The notes: generated from the sequence alone by a model not told the origin. DNA of 64,000 bases from Adlercreutzia hattorii (GCF_011405655.1 NZ_AP022829.1:977001-1041000); one strand, 5' to 3'; counted from the first letter of the stretch, positions 48,482-57,463 are shown. Numbers and translations: made by a program.

Positions 48482-50092
48482 CTAGCACCCCGCGCAGAAG
48501 GCGCAGGCGGACGGGGCCTTGGCGATGCCGCCGAGGGCCGTCTCGCGCAGTTCGGGGGGAAGGCCCCGGCCCACTTCGTCCATGACGGCCACGGCCTCGT
48601 CGAAGCTGATGAGGTTCTGGACGCCGGAAAGGGCGATCTGGGCGCTGACGAAGGCGACGGAGGCCGCCGTGGCGTTGCGCTTCTGGCAGGGCACTTCCAC
48701 AAGGCCGCCCACCGGGTCGCATACCAGGCCGAGCAGCGACATCATCACGTTCGCGCCGGCGGCCAGGCAGCGGTCGGGGGCACCGCCGGCAAGCGTGACG
48801 GCCGCCGCAGCCGCCATGGCGGCCGCGCTTCCCACCTCGGCCTGGCAGCCGCCCTCGGCGCCGGACACGCTGGCGTTGCGGGCGATGAGGTAGCCCAGGC
48901 CCGCGGCGGTGAGGATGCCCTCGCGCAGCTGGTCGTGGGAGAAGCCGCGCTCGTCGCGCAGGGCCAGAAGCACGCCGGGGAGCACGCCGGCCGAGCCCGC
49001 GGTGGGGGTGGCCACGATGACGCCCATGCGCCCGTTGGTCTCCAGGGTCGCCAGGGCGTACTGGGCCGCCCGGGCCGCCAGGGGATCTACCAAGCGGTGC
49101 CGGGGATCGGCATCTTCCAAGGCCGCCCGCAGTTTCGCCGCCTCGCCGCCGATGAGGCCGCCCACGGAGGGCTGCGGGTTGCCCAAGGGCTCGGTGGCGG
49201 CGTTGCCCATCACTTCCAGAACGCGATCGAGATAGGCGTCGATGCCGGCCTCGGTGCCCTGCTTGGCGCACAGCGCCTCCTCGCGGGCGCGGAAGGCTTG
49301 GGCGATGGTGACGTGCTCGCGCTCGCACAGCGCCAGAAGCTCCTCGCCGGATGCGTAGTCCCAGCGGGCGAACCGCTCCTCGGCATCCTCGGGTACGGGC
49401 ACCTCCTCGCCGTCGCCGGCGCAGGTGGCGGGTACGACGCGCGCGTTGATGATGTCCGGGTGGTCCATCAGAAGCTCGCGCACGCTCGCATCCACGGCGC
49501 TATCGGTCTCAAGGACGGTGTAGGCGTCGCCGCGCTTGGCCGTGCGGTGCAGGTTCGCGTTGGCGATGTTGATGCCGCAGTCGGCCAGCACGCCGGCGAT
49601 GTGGGCGAGCACCCCGCGCTCATCGCGCTGGTGCACGACCACGCTCGTGCGTTCCCCGGTGATGTCCACGTCGATGCCGTTGATGCGCCGAATGACCGCC
49701 GCGCCGCCCCCGATGGAGACGCCCCGCATCTCCAGGGTGCGCCCCTCGCGGCTCTCGCAGCGGATGTCCACGGTGTTGGGGTGCGCCACCTCGGTGGTCG
49801 TGTCCCAGACGATGTCCACCTGCACGCCGGCTGCCTTCGCCAGGGCGAAGGCGTCGGCCACGCGCGGGTCGTCGGTCGCAAGCTCCAGGATGCCGGCCAC
49901 CAGCGCCTTGTCGGTGCCGTGGCCGGATCCGGTGGCGGCGAAGGAGCCGTACAGGGTGAAGACGGCGCGTTCGGGCTGCTCGCCGAAGAGCTTCCGCGCC
50001 ATGGAGGCGAGGGCCAAAGCCCCCGCCGTATGCGAGCTGGACGGTCCCACCATGATGGGGCCGATAATGTCCCTCAGACCATAGGTTTTCAC
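48482..50092 (-). CDS. sdaA: L-serine ammonia-lyase, iron-sulfur type, single chain
   Basis: The 536-residue enzyme deaminates serine to pyruvate. The beta part comes first (GPSSSHTAGALALA, then an ACT domain around VVVHQRDERGVLAHIAGV). The alpha part follows, with TPTAGSAGVLPGVL, SGAEGGCQAEVGSA and DPVGGLVEVPCQKRN, which hold the cluster cysteines. The chain ends in CAFCAGC; a C-terminal Cys that reaches the cluster is known for this type. A GTG start at 50092 has AAAGGAG just upstream. It stands alone and is divergent from ppaC. Confidence 0.93.
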   Translation of the reverse strand: MKTYGLRDIIGPIMVGPSSSHTAGALALASMARKLFGEQPERAVFTLYGSFAATGSGHGTDKALVAGILELATDDPRVADAFALAKAAGVQVDIVWDTTTEVAHPNTVDIRCESREGRTLEMRGVSIGGGAAVIRRINGIDVDITGERTSVVVHQRDERGVLAHIAGVLADCGINIANANLHRTAKRGDAYTVLETDSAVDASVRELLMDHPDIINARVVPATCAGDGEEVPVPEDAEERFARWDYASGEELLALCEREHVTIAQAFRAREEALCAKQGTEAGIDAYLDRVLEVMGNAATEPLGNPQPSVGGLIGGEAAKLRAALEDADPRHRLVDPLAARAAQYALATLETNGRMGVIVATPTAGSAGVLPGVLLALRDERGFSHDQLREGILTAAGLGYLIARNASVSGAEGGCQAEVGSAAAMAAAAAVTLAGGAPDRCLAAGANVMMSLLGLVCDPVGGLVEVPCQKRNATAASVAFVSAQIALSGVQNLISFDEAVAVMDEVGRGLPPELRETALGGIAKAPSACAFCAGC

Positions 50093-50190
50093 AAGAGCTC
50101 CTTTCGCGTTTCTCATCCGCAGAGCAGTTCAGGGCTTCATTTCATCGAAGAAGCCTATCATAGCCCATCGCCTAACGGGCGCAGAGGCGC

Positions 50191-50196
50191 TATACT
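50191..50196 (+). promoter_or_regulatory. Probable -10 element for ppaC
   Basis: TATACT in the context GGCGCTATACTGCC lies 38 bases before the ppaC start, like the boxes before alr and glmU. Confidence 0.5.
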
Positions 50197-50234
50197 GCCT
50201 CAAAACCGTAAGTTGGTGAGAAAGGGGAACCTTC

Positions 50235-51203
50235 ATGTCTTCCAAAATCCTCGTCGTGGGCCATCGCAACCCCGACAACGACTCCATCGCCGCAGCCGTG
50301 GGCTACGCGCATCTGAAGAATGCGCTGGCCGCCCGCGACGGCGAGGCCGACGCCGTCGAGTACGTGCCCGCCCGTCTGGGGCCGCTGCCGGTGGAAAGCG
50401 CCTGGATTCTGGAGCAGAACGACATCGCCGAGCCGGTGCTCATCGAAAACGTGAACCCTGTCGAGCGCGATGGCGAGGAAGTCAAGCAGAAGGTCATCCT
50501 CGTGGATCACAACGAGATCGGCCAGGCGGCCCCGGGTATCGAGAACGCCGATGTCGTCGAGATCATCGACCACCATCGCATCGCCGATGTTTCCACGGCC
50601 AACCCCATCCTCTTTTTGAACCTCCCCATCGGCTCCACGGCCACCATCGTCACGCTTCAGTTCCGCCAGACCGGCATCGAGCTGCCCGATTCCATCGCCC
50701 GCGTGCTCCTGTCGGCCATCCTCACCGACACGGTCATCATGAAGTCTCCCACCTGCACCCAGGTGGACGTCGACCAGGTGAACTTCCTCGCCGACAAGCT
50801 CGGCATCGACGCGGTGGAGTACGGCATGGACATCTTCCGCACCCGCGGCGGCGAGGACAAAATGCCCATCGCCAAGTTGGTCGAGGCCGATTCCAAGGAG
50901 TTCAAGGTCAACGACGACGTGACGGTGCTCATCGCCCAGCGCGAGACGGTAGACCTGCCGACTGTGATGGCCCGCGAGGCGGAGATTCGCGATCACATGA
51001 AGAAGCTCGTGGAAGATAACGGCTACGAGTTCGCCCTGCTGCTCGTCACCGATATTCTGGCCGAGGGCTCGCAGTTCATCGTGGAGGGCGATCCGGCCCG
51101 TGTGAACCGCGTCTTCGAGATCGAGTGCTGCGAGGGCGGCAACTGGATGCCCGGCGTGCTGTCCCGCAAGAAGCAGGTGGCGGCCCCCATTCTTGCCTCG
51201 TAA
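50235..51203 (+). CDS. ppaC: Manganese-dependent inorganic pyrophosphatase
   Basis: The 322-residue DHH-family enzyme hydrolyses pyrophosphate. VVGHRNPDNDSIAAA provides the first metal ligands, LVDHNE the next, and IIDHHRIADV the DHH motif. The C-terminal DHHA2 domain has the substrate-binding SRKKQVAAP. No CBS domains are inserted, so adenine-nucleotide regulation is not expected. The ATG follows GAGAAAGGGGAAC. Confidence 0.95.
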   Translation: MSSKILVVGHRNPDNDSIAAAVGYAHLKNALAARDGEADAVEYVPARLGPLPVESAWILEQNDIAEPVLIENVNPVERDGEEVKQKVILVDHNEIGQAAPGIENADVVEIIDHHRIADVSTANPILFLNLPIGSTATIVTLQFRQTGIELPDSIARVLLSAILTDTVIMKSPTCTQVDVDQVNFLADKLGIDAVEYGMDIFRTRGGEDKMPIAKLVEADSKEFKVNDDVTVLIAQRETVDLPTVMAREAEIRDHMKKLVEDNGYEFALLLVTDILAEGSQFIVEGDPARVNRVFEIECCEGGNWMPGVLSRKKQVAAPILAS

Positions 51204-51224
51204 TAATTCCTTGAGGAATTATTA
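51201..51224. other. Perfect AT-rich palindrome at the ppaC stop
   Basis: TAATAATTCC, TTGA and GGAATTATTA form a perfect hairpin that begins with the ppaC stop codon. It is strikingly AT-rich for this genome. Without a T tract it is not a standard terminator. Confidence 0.5.
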
Positions 51225-51235
51225 CGCGACGCTGC

Positions 51236-51336
51236 GGGTCCGACAGGCACCTGGCCTTGCCCCTTGTCTTTGCCACGGCGCGGCACGAAGGCCGCTTGGG
51301 CAAAAGGCGGGGCAAATCCAGGCACCTGTCGGACCC
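51236..51336. repeat. Long imperfect hairpin between ppaC and the M20 peptidase
   Basis: GGGTCCGACAGG at the left is complementary to the right end, CCTGTCGGACCC. The pairing continues inwards through CTTGCCCC/GGGGCAA and further to a small loop near 51286. About 40 bp of stem forms, with mismatches. No other copy was found in the window. It could be a MITE remnant or a structured RNA. Confidence 0.6.
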
Positions 51337-51400
51337 TCGCTGTTTTCCTTGGGCGCATCCCTGCGACAAAAAATTTAGGAATTTGGAAAGAAGGACCCTC

Positions 51401-52594
51401 ATGAACCCCGATCGCGTGCTTGATTCGTTTTTGGAGATGGCGGCCATCGAGAGCCCGTCATGGCACGAGGCTCCCATGGCAGCTTATTGTGCAGAAAAAC
51501 TGGCGGAGATGGGATTCACGGTCACCTTCGACGCTTCTGCGGCGGAAACGGGGTCGGATACGGGCAACCTCATCGCGCATTTGCCCGGCACGGTGCCGGG
51601 GCGCATCGGGTTCTCGGCGCATCTGGACACGGTGAAGCCCTGCGCGGGCATCGAGGCGGTCATCGAGCAGCGCCATATCTGCGACGACGTCACCTGCCGC
51701 ATGGCCGAGGTCGTCTGCTCGGCGGGGGAGACGATTCTCTCAGCCGATGATAAGGCCGGCATCACCGCCATTTTCGAGGGGCTGCGCTCGGTGTTGGAGT
51801 CCGGTGCGCCCCGGCCCGACATCACGGTGCTGCTCACCACCTGCGAGGAGCAGAGCCTGCTGGGGGCCGGCGCCTTGGCCGAGGACGCGCTCGCGTGGCC
51901 GGAGAATCTGCCGGCGGCTACCCCGGAAGCCGAGCGCGACGGATGTTTCCCGCTGTTCGTGCTCGATGCGGACGGGGCGCCGGGCACCATCATCATGGGA
52001 GCGCCCTATCATTGGACGCTGCGCGCTCGCATTGAGGGCCGTGCCGCCCATGCCGGCGTGGAGCCCGAGGAGGGCGTCTCCGCCATTCAGATCGCCGCAG
52101 CCGCCGTGGCCGCCATGCCGCTTGGGCGCATCGACGAGTGCACCACGGCCAACGTCGGCCGCATCGAGGGCGGCGTGGCCGTGAACATCGTGCCCGCCGT
52201 CGTGACGCTCATGGGGGAGTGCCGTTCGCTGTACGAGGATCGCGTGCTCGCCCAGCGCGACGCCATGACCCGCGCCTTGGAAGAAGCCGCCGCCCGCTTC
52301 GGCGGCCAGGTGGAAGTGGCCTGGGAGCTGGACTACCCGGCTGTCATGCACGAGCCCGGCGACGCCATCGTCGCGCATTTGGAGGCCGCTGCGGCCACTT
52401 GCGGCCTTGAGTCCCGCCACGCCACCTCCGGCGGCGGGGCCGACGCGAACATCCTCGGCACGAAGGGCGCCGACGCCATCACCCTCGGCATCGGCATGAC
52501 CAACTTCCATTCCGTCGACGAGTATATAGAGGTAGCCGACCTCCAGAACATGGCCCGCTACGTCGAGGCCATCATCGCCGAGTACGCGGGGTAG
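51401..52594 (+). CDS. M20-family metallopeptidase (peptidase T-like)
   Basis: The 397-residue enzyme has M20 motifs: FSAHLDTVKP with the first metal His/Asp, SADDKAGITAI with the bridging Asp, TTCEEQSLLGA with the catalytic Glu pair, and a late metal-binding His in NFHSVDEYIE. The central dimerisation domain (ARIEGRAAHAGVEPEEGVSA) is intact. It resembles PepT-like tripeptidase/peptidase T-like proteins; the exact substrate is unknown. The ATG at 51401 follows AAAGAAGGAC. Confidence 0.88.
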   Translation: MNPDRVLDSFLEMAAIESPSWHEAPMAAYCAEKLAEMGFTVTFDASAAETGSDTGNLIAHLPGTVPGRIGFSAHLDTVKPCAGIEAVIEQRHICDDVTCRMAEVVCSAGETILSADDKAGITAIFEGLRSVLESGAPRPDITVLLTTCEEQSLLGAGALAEDALAWPENLPAATPEAERDGCFPLFVLDADGAPGTIIMGAPYHWTLRARIEGRAAHAGVEPEEGVSAIQIAAAAVAAMPLGRIDECTTANVGRIEGGVAVNIVPAVVTLMGECRSLYEDRVLAQRDAMTRALEEAAARFGGQVEVAWELDYPAVMHEPGDAIVAHLEAAAATCGLESRHATSGGGADANILGTKGADAITLGIGMTNFHSVDEYIEVADLQNMARYVEAIIAEYAG

Positions 52595-52612
52595 CTTCAG
52601 GAGCGATCCCGT

Positions 52613-52642
52613 GGGGGGGGGCGACCTTGATCGCCCCCCCTT
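52613..52642 (+). terminator. Hairpin after the M20 peptidase gene
   Basis: GGGGGGCGA and TCGCCCCCC pair across CCTTGA, 20 bases after the stop, followed by TT only. It probably terminates transcription despite the short T tract. Confidence 0.6.
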
Positions 52643-52693
52643 GCACGGCCTTTTCCGGCAGGGAGAGCCTTGTCCCGGCACCTGCGGGGACAA

Positions 52694-52881
52694 GGCTCGG
52701 ATTTTGGCAGATGCGGGTACCAGACCGCCTGTTTTGCCAGGCGCAGGGAACCAAACCGCCCGTTTTGGCTGAACTGCGACAAGCCATCTACCAGGCATTA
52801 TAGGAAGTTTTCCCAGATCAGAGCTTCGGGCGAAACTGGAGGTTTGGTACCCGTGGACTGCCAAAATCCGAGGTTTGGTAT
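52694..52881. repeat. 31-bp repeat units in two opposed blocks
   Basis: Three units start at about 52694, 52723 and 52754 on the plus strand, with the pattern A-A/C-CCGCC-GTTTTG-C-G...GGTACCA. Two more units lie inverted at 52832-52881 (for example TACCAAACCTCGGATTTTGG in complement). A 45-bp unrelated stretch separates the blocks. The array fills most of the gap between the peptidase and HTH genes. Confidence 0.6.
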
Positions 52882-52907
52882 CGTCTAAGACAAGATCGCG
52901 TGAAAGG

Positions 52908-53624
52908 CTATGCTTCAGTTTCCGGTATGCGTAGGGATGCGCGTCGGGCTCGCTCTTCGACGAGATCGCCAAAGACGCTGCGAGCAAACTCAAATTCGTT
53001 TTCGTGGCGACGCAAGAAGTTGCGCATGCGCAGGTAGTCGCGCACTTCTACGGCGTCTTCGCTTTCGTCCTCCATGACTTCTTGGGCGAAGGCGCGGGCG
53101 CGTTCGATGGAGTCGGCGTCGTCGGCTTCGAGTTCAGCCACATATTGCGTGCGTTCGCCTGCTGGCGCGTAGAACAGGAAAAGGTTGGCGAACTTCCCTT
53201 GAGGTCCCTCGGGGAGGCCTTGGGCGGCCTTCTGCTCCGCAGCGGCGCGATCGACGAGAATCTTGCCGTTGTCGCGGCGGCCGGGCAGCACGCCCGAGGC
53301 CACCATGGCATTCACGCGGAAGCGACTCACGCCGAGTATCTCGCCAGCTTCGGCAGACGAGATGAGGTCGCTGTCCTCGTCGGCTATCCTTCCCACTTTC
53401 AGGCCAGCTGTTGAAATCGGTGGGGCCAGCTCCAGGCTGCGCTTCGCCTCCTCTAGGGTGGTGAGCTTTTTGAGGGGAAGGTGTGGATAATGGATCTCGA
53501 ACCCTTCGGCGGTTTTCTCGATATAGCCGCCCGGCACGGGGCGGTCGTTGATGGACAGATCCCAGCGCGAGGGCTCGCCCTCGGCGCCGCAATACTCGGT
53601 CCAGGTTCTGACTTGGGTAGACAT
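52908..53624 (-). CDS. Unknown protein with a helix-turn-helix/excisionase-like segment
   Basis: The 238-residue protein has three parts. Residues 1-80 contain a Trp-rich start and a beta segment (YIEKTAEGFEIHYPHLPLKKL). Residues 90-130 (LISSAEAGEILGVSRFRVNAMVASG) look like a MerR/excisionase-type helix-turn-helix. The rest is a charged helical region rich in Glu and Arg. The ATG at 53624 has AGGAGGAACC upstream. It lies just downstream of the U32 gene in the same direction, so co-transcription is possible. The N-terminal part is not recognised. Confidence 0.6.
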   Translation of the reverse strand: MSTQVRTWTEYCGAEGEPSRWDLSINDRPVPGGYIEKTAEGFEIHYPHLPLKKLTTLEEAKRSLELAPPISTAGLKVGRIADEDSDLISSAEAGEILGVSRFRVNAMVASGVLPGRRDNGKILVDRAAAEQKAAQGLPEGPQGKFANLFLFYAPAGERTQYVAELEADDADSIERARAFAQEVMEDESEDAVEVRDYLRMRNFLRRHENEFEFARSVFGDLVEERARRASLRIPETEA

Positions 53625-53641
53625 AGGGTTCCTCCTCGCGT

Positions 53642-54784
53642 TTACAGAGATTGGAATGGGTTTTCAAGGGGCGTCTTTGAAAAGGAGCGGCAAACAGGGT
53701 AGCTGCCTCCGAATTGCGCTTCGATGGCGGCGATCATCGACGTCTGCCCCATATCCTCGAGCATCTCGCGAGTGATCCAGCCATAGCCCAGAAGCTCGTC
53801 GGCCAATTCGGCACAATAGGCGCAGCGCTGGCATTGTCTGTTGCAAGTGGAGGTGCGTTTGAAGAAATTCGTCCTGCCAAGTGCCTTGTTGTCGATGTGC
53901 GCGCGGAATTCGATGCCGTAATAGCCGATGGAGCTGCACAGCAGATCGAAGAGGTTGCCGTCGTAGGACTCGTCCAAGTAGGCTTCGGTGCAGCGAAGCA
54001 CTTTGCTCGGCATCATATCGCGGCCGACAATTTTGAAGAAGCTTGTGATGCCCTCGTAGCGGCGCATATCTTCGGGCCTGATCCAGTTCGATTTGAAAAT
54101 CTGCCCGGCATCGCGGCCGATGATGTCGCCGCAAGCGAAAGAGAAGGCGTTGCCCTCGTCGCGCTCTTCGTGGGATTTGTGGGAGATCAAGTTCATGTGG
54201 AACTTGCGGTAGGGGCATTTGTTCAAGCACCCCTCGTTTACCATGAGCTTGAGCTCTACGCCAAGTTTCTCGCGGATTTGCCGCAAGAGCTTCAGGTCGC
54301 GGTTGATGCTCGTGTCCACGGTCATAGTGGTGGCACCTGCCAGTGCGAAGGCTTCGGCGCGGGAAAAGCAATCGATGTCAGCGAGGACTGAGGCGCTGAT
54401 TTCAAGGTTCGGACAGGTTTGGCGCGCTTGTTCAATGAGGAAGGGATTGGCCAGTGTCACTGCCTCAATGCCGTGTTGCTCGTGCATGTCGCGAATGAAT
54501 CCGATTTGTCGATTGAGGGTCTCCTCGGCGTACCAATCCCCGCCATCGCACGTGGAATTCATTGTGACGTCGACGCGGATGCCCGCTTCGCGAATGATGC
54601 TGACCACTCCGACGAACTCGTCGAGGGTCGTCACGTTTCCAACGCGGCCCGAACCGGTGATGGCTTGCGGCGCATTCAGGTAGATCTCCCGAATAACGTT
54701 GCCGTTGCGTCTTTGAAGCGCGATCAGCTGTCGCAGCGTGGCGGCGTCTCCGTTATAAGGAACGGAAAACTCGAGTTGAGCCAC
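53642..54784 (-). CDS. U32-family peptidase-like iron-sulfur protein
   Basis: The 380-residue protein resembles the U32 collagenase-like family (TIM-barrel with iron-sulfur cysteines). MVNEGCLNKCPYRKFHMN in the middle and a second cluster, CNRQCQRCAYC, near the C-terminus are the likely ligands. Relatives such as UbiU, UbiV and RlhA act in oxygen-independent hydroxylation of quinones or RNA, but this one is not assigned. A GTG start at 54784 has GGAGGGG upstream. It lies downstream of the flavoprotein gene but behind a strong terminator. Confidence 0.72.
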   Translation of the reverse strand: MAQLEFSVPYNGDAATLRQLIALQRRNGNVIREIYLNAPQAITGSGRVGNVTTLDEFVGVVSIIREAGIRVDVTMNSTCDGGDWYAEETLNRQIGFIRDMHEQHGIEAVTLANPFLIEQARQTCPNLEISASVLADIDCFSRAEAFALAGATTMTVDTSINRDLKLLRQIREKLGVELKLMVNEGCLNKCPYRKFHMNLISHKSHEERDEGNAFSFACGDIIGRDAGQIFKSNWIRPEDMRRYEGITSFFKIVGRDMMPSKVLRCTEAYLDESYDGNLFDLLCSSIGYYGIEFRAHIDNKALGRTNFFKRTSTCNRQCQRCAYCAELADELLGYGWITREMLEDMGQTSMIAAIEAQFGGSYPVCRSFSKTPLENPFQSL

Positions 54785-54811
54785 AGAGCCCCTCCTTCCT
54801 CTCTCGTTTAG

Positions 54812-54842
54812 AAAAAGGGCCCGCTTTTCAAGAGCGGGCCCG
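54812..54842 (-). terminator. Terminator of the flavoprotein gene
   Basis: On the minus strand GGGCCCGCT pairs with AGCGGGCCC and is followed by TTTTTCT, 28 bases after the stop. Confidence 0.9.
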
Positions 54843-54869
54843 CTTGTGCTCATCGGCGCCAGGCCGGGC

Positions 54870-56534
54870 CTAGGCCTCGGTTGCGGCATCCCAGGGTTCG
54901 AGGGCGGCGGCATTGCGGCCGGCGATACGGCCGACGCACCAGTTCTCGGAGCCATTGCCGCCGGTGATGGCGTAAGTGTGGCCATTCATGTTGCCGAACG
55001 AGCCGGCGGAGTACAGGCGCGGAATCGGGTTGCCGCTCGGATCGACGATGTTGGCGTTCTCGTTGCGGCGAGCACCGCCGATGGTATTGCAGATGCCCGG
55101 GTACAGCGGAATGGCGTAGAACGGACCGGTCTCGACCTTTGCCAGCTGCTGGCGGCCGAAGTCCTCGTCAGCGCCCTTGTCGCACAGCTCGTTCCAGCGG
55201 GCAACGGAGGCCTTCAGCTTCTCAGCGTCCATCTTGTCGTCCCATTTGCTGGCGGCGATGTTGGCGGCCAGCTCGTCCAGGGTGGCGCCGGTGGTAATCC
55301 AGCCACGCTCGAGCTCCCATTTGTTGTCGGCAGACCATCCGGCCCAGCCACCGAGTTCGGGATCGAGACCCTCGGTCATGTAGCCGATGCCCATGCCACC
55401 GTTCTCGGTGGCCGCGCCGCCGACCATGCCGCCCCAGGAGCCGCCGTCGAAGGAGGTCTGATCGAAGATGTACCAAGAGGGAATACGGTCGAAATCGCAG
55501 ATCTCCTCATCGAAATTGGCGTAGGGCTTCCAGCCACCATGGGGGCTGAAGATTTCCTCGTTACCCCAGCGTTCGCCTAGGCGAGATACTTTGATGTAAT
55601 TGGGCGTGGGGCTCTGCACGGAAACGCCCCCGGGCACGATCTCCGGATCGTCGAACCAGGCGTCGTCGCCGCCACAGACCTGCTGCATGTGCCACAGGTC
55701 GGCACCCACCTTCTGGGCCATGGTGATGCCGTCGCCGGTGTTGTACTTCCAGCCGTAGAAGCCGCGCATCGGGTAGCACTTCAGATACTTGGCCTGCAGC
55801 TCCTCGTTGAATTCGAAGCCGCCAGTGCACAGGATGACGCCCTTGGAGGCCTTCACGGCCTTGGGGGTCTCGTCGGTTCCCATGAGGGTGTAGCAGCCGA
55901 CGATCTCCTTGGTGACGGGGTTCTGGATGAGCTCCTCGTCGTGGCATTCGAACAGCACCTCGATGCCGCGGTCGGCGCGATGTTGGTCCATGGCCTCGAA
56001 GAAGCCCGCGCCGTAGCCGTCGCCGGAACCGACGTACATCTCCTCGTAGCCAGTGAAGAGGTTGTACTCGGCACGGGGGCTATCGCCCAGGGTGTACTCG
56101 AGGCCGTACTCGTCGGCGTAGTCGGGGTTTTGCACGGCTTCCTCGGCCCAGGCCTGGCAGACCTCCATAGGTGTCTGCCCATGGAAGGCCTCGAAAGCAA
56201 ACTGAGCGGCCGCGTCGGCATCGTGGGGGGCAGTCCACTGACCCATGTTGATAGACGAGGACCCGCCTCCGCGGAACGGCGATTTCTCCAGATAGAGCAC
56301 TTGAGCGCCCTCGTCGAAGGCGGTGATGCCGGCCCACAGGCCCGCTCCGCCGTAGCCGATCACCAAAACGTCGGTCTCGTAGTCCCAGGTCTCGGGCATC
56401 CACTCGGGGGTGCTGCCAGTCTCAGAGAGCGCAGCGTCGTTGTTGGCGCACCCGGCCAGGGCGGCGGCGCCGGCAGCGCCGGCGGCAGCCAGGGCGGAGC
56501 CCTTCAAAAAAGAGCGGCGAGATACTTCCTCCAT
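54870..56534 (-). CDS. Tat-exported FAD-dependent reductase (fumarate reductase/Cgr2-like)
   Basis: The 554-residue protein begins with a twin-arginine signal (SRRSFLKG) followed by a hydrophobic stretch and a lipobox-like ALAGCA, so it is probably a lipid-anchored extracytoplasmic protein. The FAD-binding segment is VLVIGYGGAGLWAGITAF. The C-terminal part has the PLYPGICNTIGGARRN and AGSFGNMNGHTYAITGGNGSEN segments of the flavocytochrome c fumarate reductase superfamily. Relatives in Eggerthella reduce varied substrates (for example Cgr2 and cardiac glycosides); this substrate is unknown. It follows the cytochrome gene, its likely electron donor. GGAGGAAAAC precedes the ATG. Confidence 0.88.
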   Translation of the reverse strand: MEEVSRRSFLKGSALAAAGAAGAAALAGCANNDAALSETGSTPEWMPETWDYETDVLVIGYGGAGLWAGITAFDEGAQVLYLEKSPFRGGGSSSINMGQWTAPHDADAAAQFAFEAFHGQTPMEVCQAWAEEAVQNPDYADEYGLEYTLGDSPRAEYNLFTGYEEMYVGSGDGYGAGFFEAMDQHRADRGIEVLFECHDEELIQNPVTKEIVGCYTLMGTDETPKAVKASKGVILCTGGFEFNEELQAKYLKCYPMRGFYGWKYNTGDGITMAQKVGADLWHMQQVCGGDDAWFDDPEIVPGGVSVQSPTPNYIKVSRLGERWGNEEIFSPHGGWKPYANFDEEICDFDRIPSWYIFDQTSFDGGSWGGMVGGAATENGGMGIGYMTEGLDPELGGWAGWSADNKWELERGWITTGATLDELAANIAASKWDDKMDAEKLKASVARWNELCDKGADEDFGRQQLAKVETGPFYAIPLYPGICNTIGGARRNENANIVDPSGNPIPRLYSAGSFGNMNGHTYAITGGNGSENWCVGRIAGRNAAALEPWDAATEA

Positions 56535-56609
56535 GTTTTCCTCCTTAATAAGGCTTGCTATGTCATCCGCCGGAGTGCGGATGATGCTGAGATGGGAATG
56601 GCCGCACTC

Positions 56610-56641
56610 GGACCCCGTAGGGGGAGGGATTGACGGGGTCC
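56610..56641. other. Hairpin between cytochrome and flavoprotein genes
   Basis: GGACCCCGT and ACGGGGTCC form a perfect 9-bp stem in the 141-base gap between the two genes. No T tract follows on the minus strand. It could set the ratio of cytochrome to flavoprotein mRNA. Confidence 0.5.
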
Positions 56642-56675
56642 GGGCGGAACCGGAGTCAATTAAATGCGCCGGGCC

Positions 56676-57308
56676 TTACTCGTGGCAGGTGTTGCACTCG
56701 TAGACGTCCATGTGGTGGCAGCCCTTGCATGCCTTCTTTGCCGTGTCCTCGATGGTGTCGTCGGAATGCATGCTGTGACAGCTGCCGCAGTCGATGGTCG
56801 TATGATCTTCGTTCTCGGGCAGGGCGTGGGGGTTCACTACCGTGCCGTTGGCGTCGGTGAGGATGGCGCAGGCTTCAGTCTTGGCGGCCAGATCCTCCTG
56901 GCTGCCGTGGCAACCGCTGCTGAAGCAGGCGGTGGTATCGATGGTGGTCTTTTTCAGCCGTTTGGGCGTCTTGTCGCCGAACTGCACGCCATCGTGGGCG
57001 GTCGCCAGGCTGTCGATGTCGCTATGGCAGGTGGTGCACTCCTGCGTCGCATGGTTAGATGCGGGCATCGTCGCGTCGCCGAGCGAGTCGCCCTCGGTGC
57101 TGTGGCAGGTGGTGCAGTCGGCATCTGCGGAGAACGCGAAGTCCCCTGTCATTGCGGCGTTCTCGTCGGCTTCAGCCTGTGAGCCGCTGCCCGTTTCGCT
57201 GAGATCTGCCGTTTTCGGGGCGCAGCCGACAGTGCCCAGGGACATAAGTGCGATGACACCCGCGACAGCGGAGGCAAGAACGATCTTGCGCAGGGATACG
57301 TGAGCCAT
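56676..57308 (-). CDS. Multihaem c-type cytochrome lipoprotein
   Basis: The 210-residue protein has a lipoprotein signal ending in GTVGC. It carries five CXXCH haem sites (CTTCH twice, CGSCH, CKGCH, CNTCH) and one CX4CH site (CFSSGCH). Several extra His residues could be distal ligands. It resembles small tetra- to hexahaem donors of the flavocytochrome c fumarate reductase type and of Cgr1-like partners. It would pass electrons from the membrane quinone pool to the flavoprotein encoded next. GGAAGGAGAGGAGC precedes the ATG. The promoter lies in the 272-base gap shared with the divergent LuxR gene. Confidence 0.9.
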   Translation of the reverse strand: MAHVSLRKIVLASAVAGVIALMSLGTVGCAPKTADLSETGSGSQAEADENAAMTGDFAFSADADCTTCHSTEGDSLGDATMPASNHATQECTTCHSDIDSLATAHDGVQFGDKTPKRLKKTTIDTTACFSSGCHGSQEDLAAKTEACAILTDANGTVVNPHALPENEDHTTIDCGSCHSMHSDDTIEDTAKKACKGCHHMDVYECNTCHE

Positions 57309-57400
57309 GCTCCTCTCCTTCCAAGTGGCTCCGGCGGCTCTCTCGTCGTCCCGCCGGATTGAATTCGATGGGCGGCATTGTGCGTCCTCGTCGCCGAAAT

Positions 57401-57463
57401 GCCATCATCCAAAGCCGATGCTTCGCGGGAGGAGACAGATTATTTTGCTGCCAAGCCATCATC
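57401..57463. promoter_or_regulatory. Paired direct repeats in the cytochrome/LuxR gap
   Basis: GCCATCATC followed by two bases and AA occurs at 57401 and again at 57455, 54 bases apart (about five helical turns). Spacing and position suit a regulator-binding pair, but the match is short. Confidence 0.3.

Noticed and set aside
52694-52881. CRISPR array
   Set aside because: Units are contiguous without spacers, are degenerate, and come in two orientations; no cas genes are nearby.
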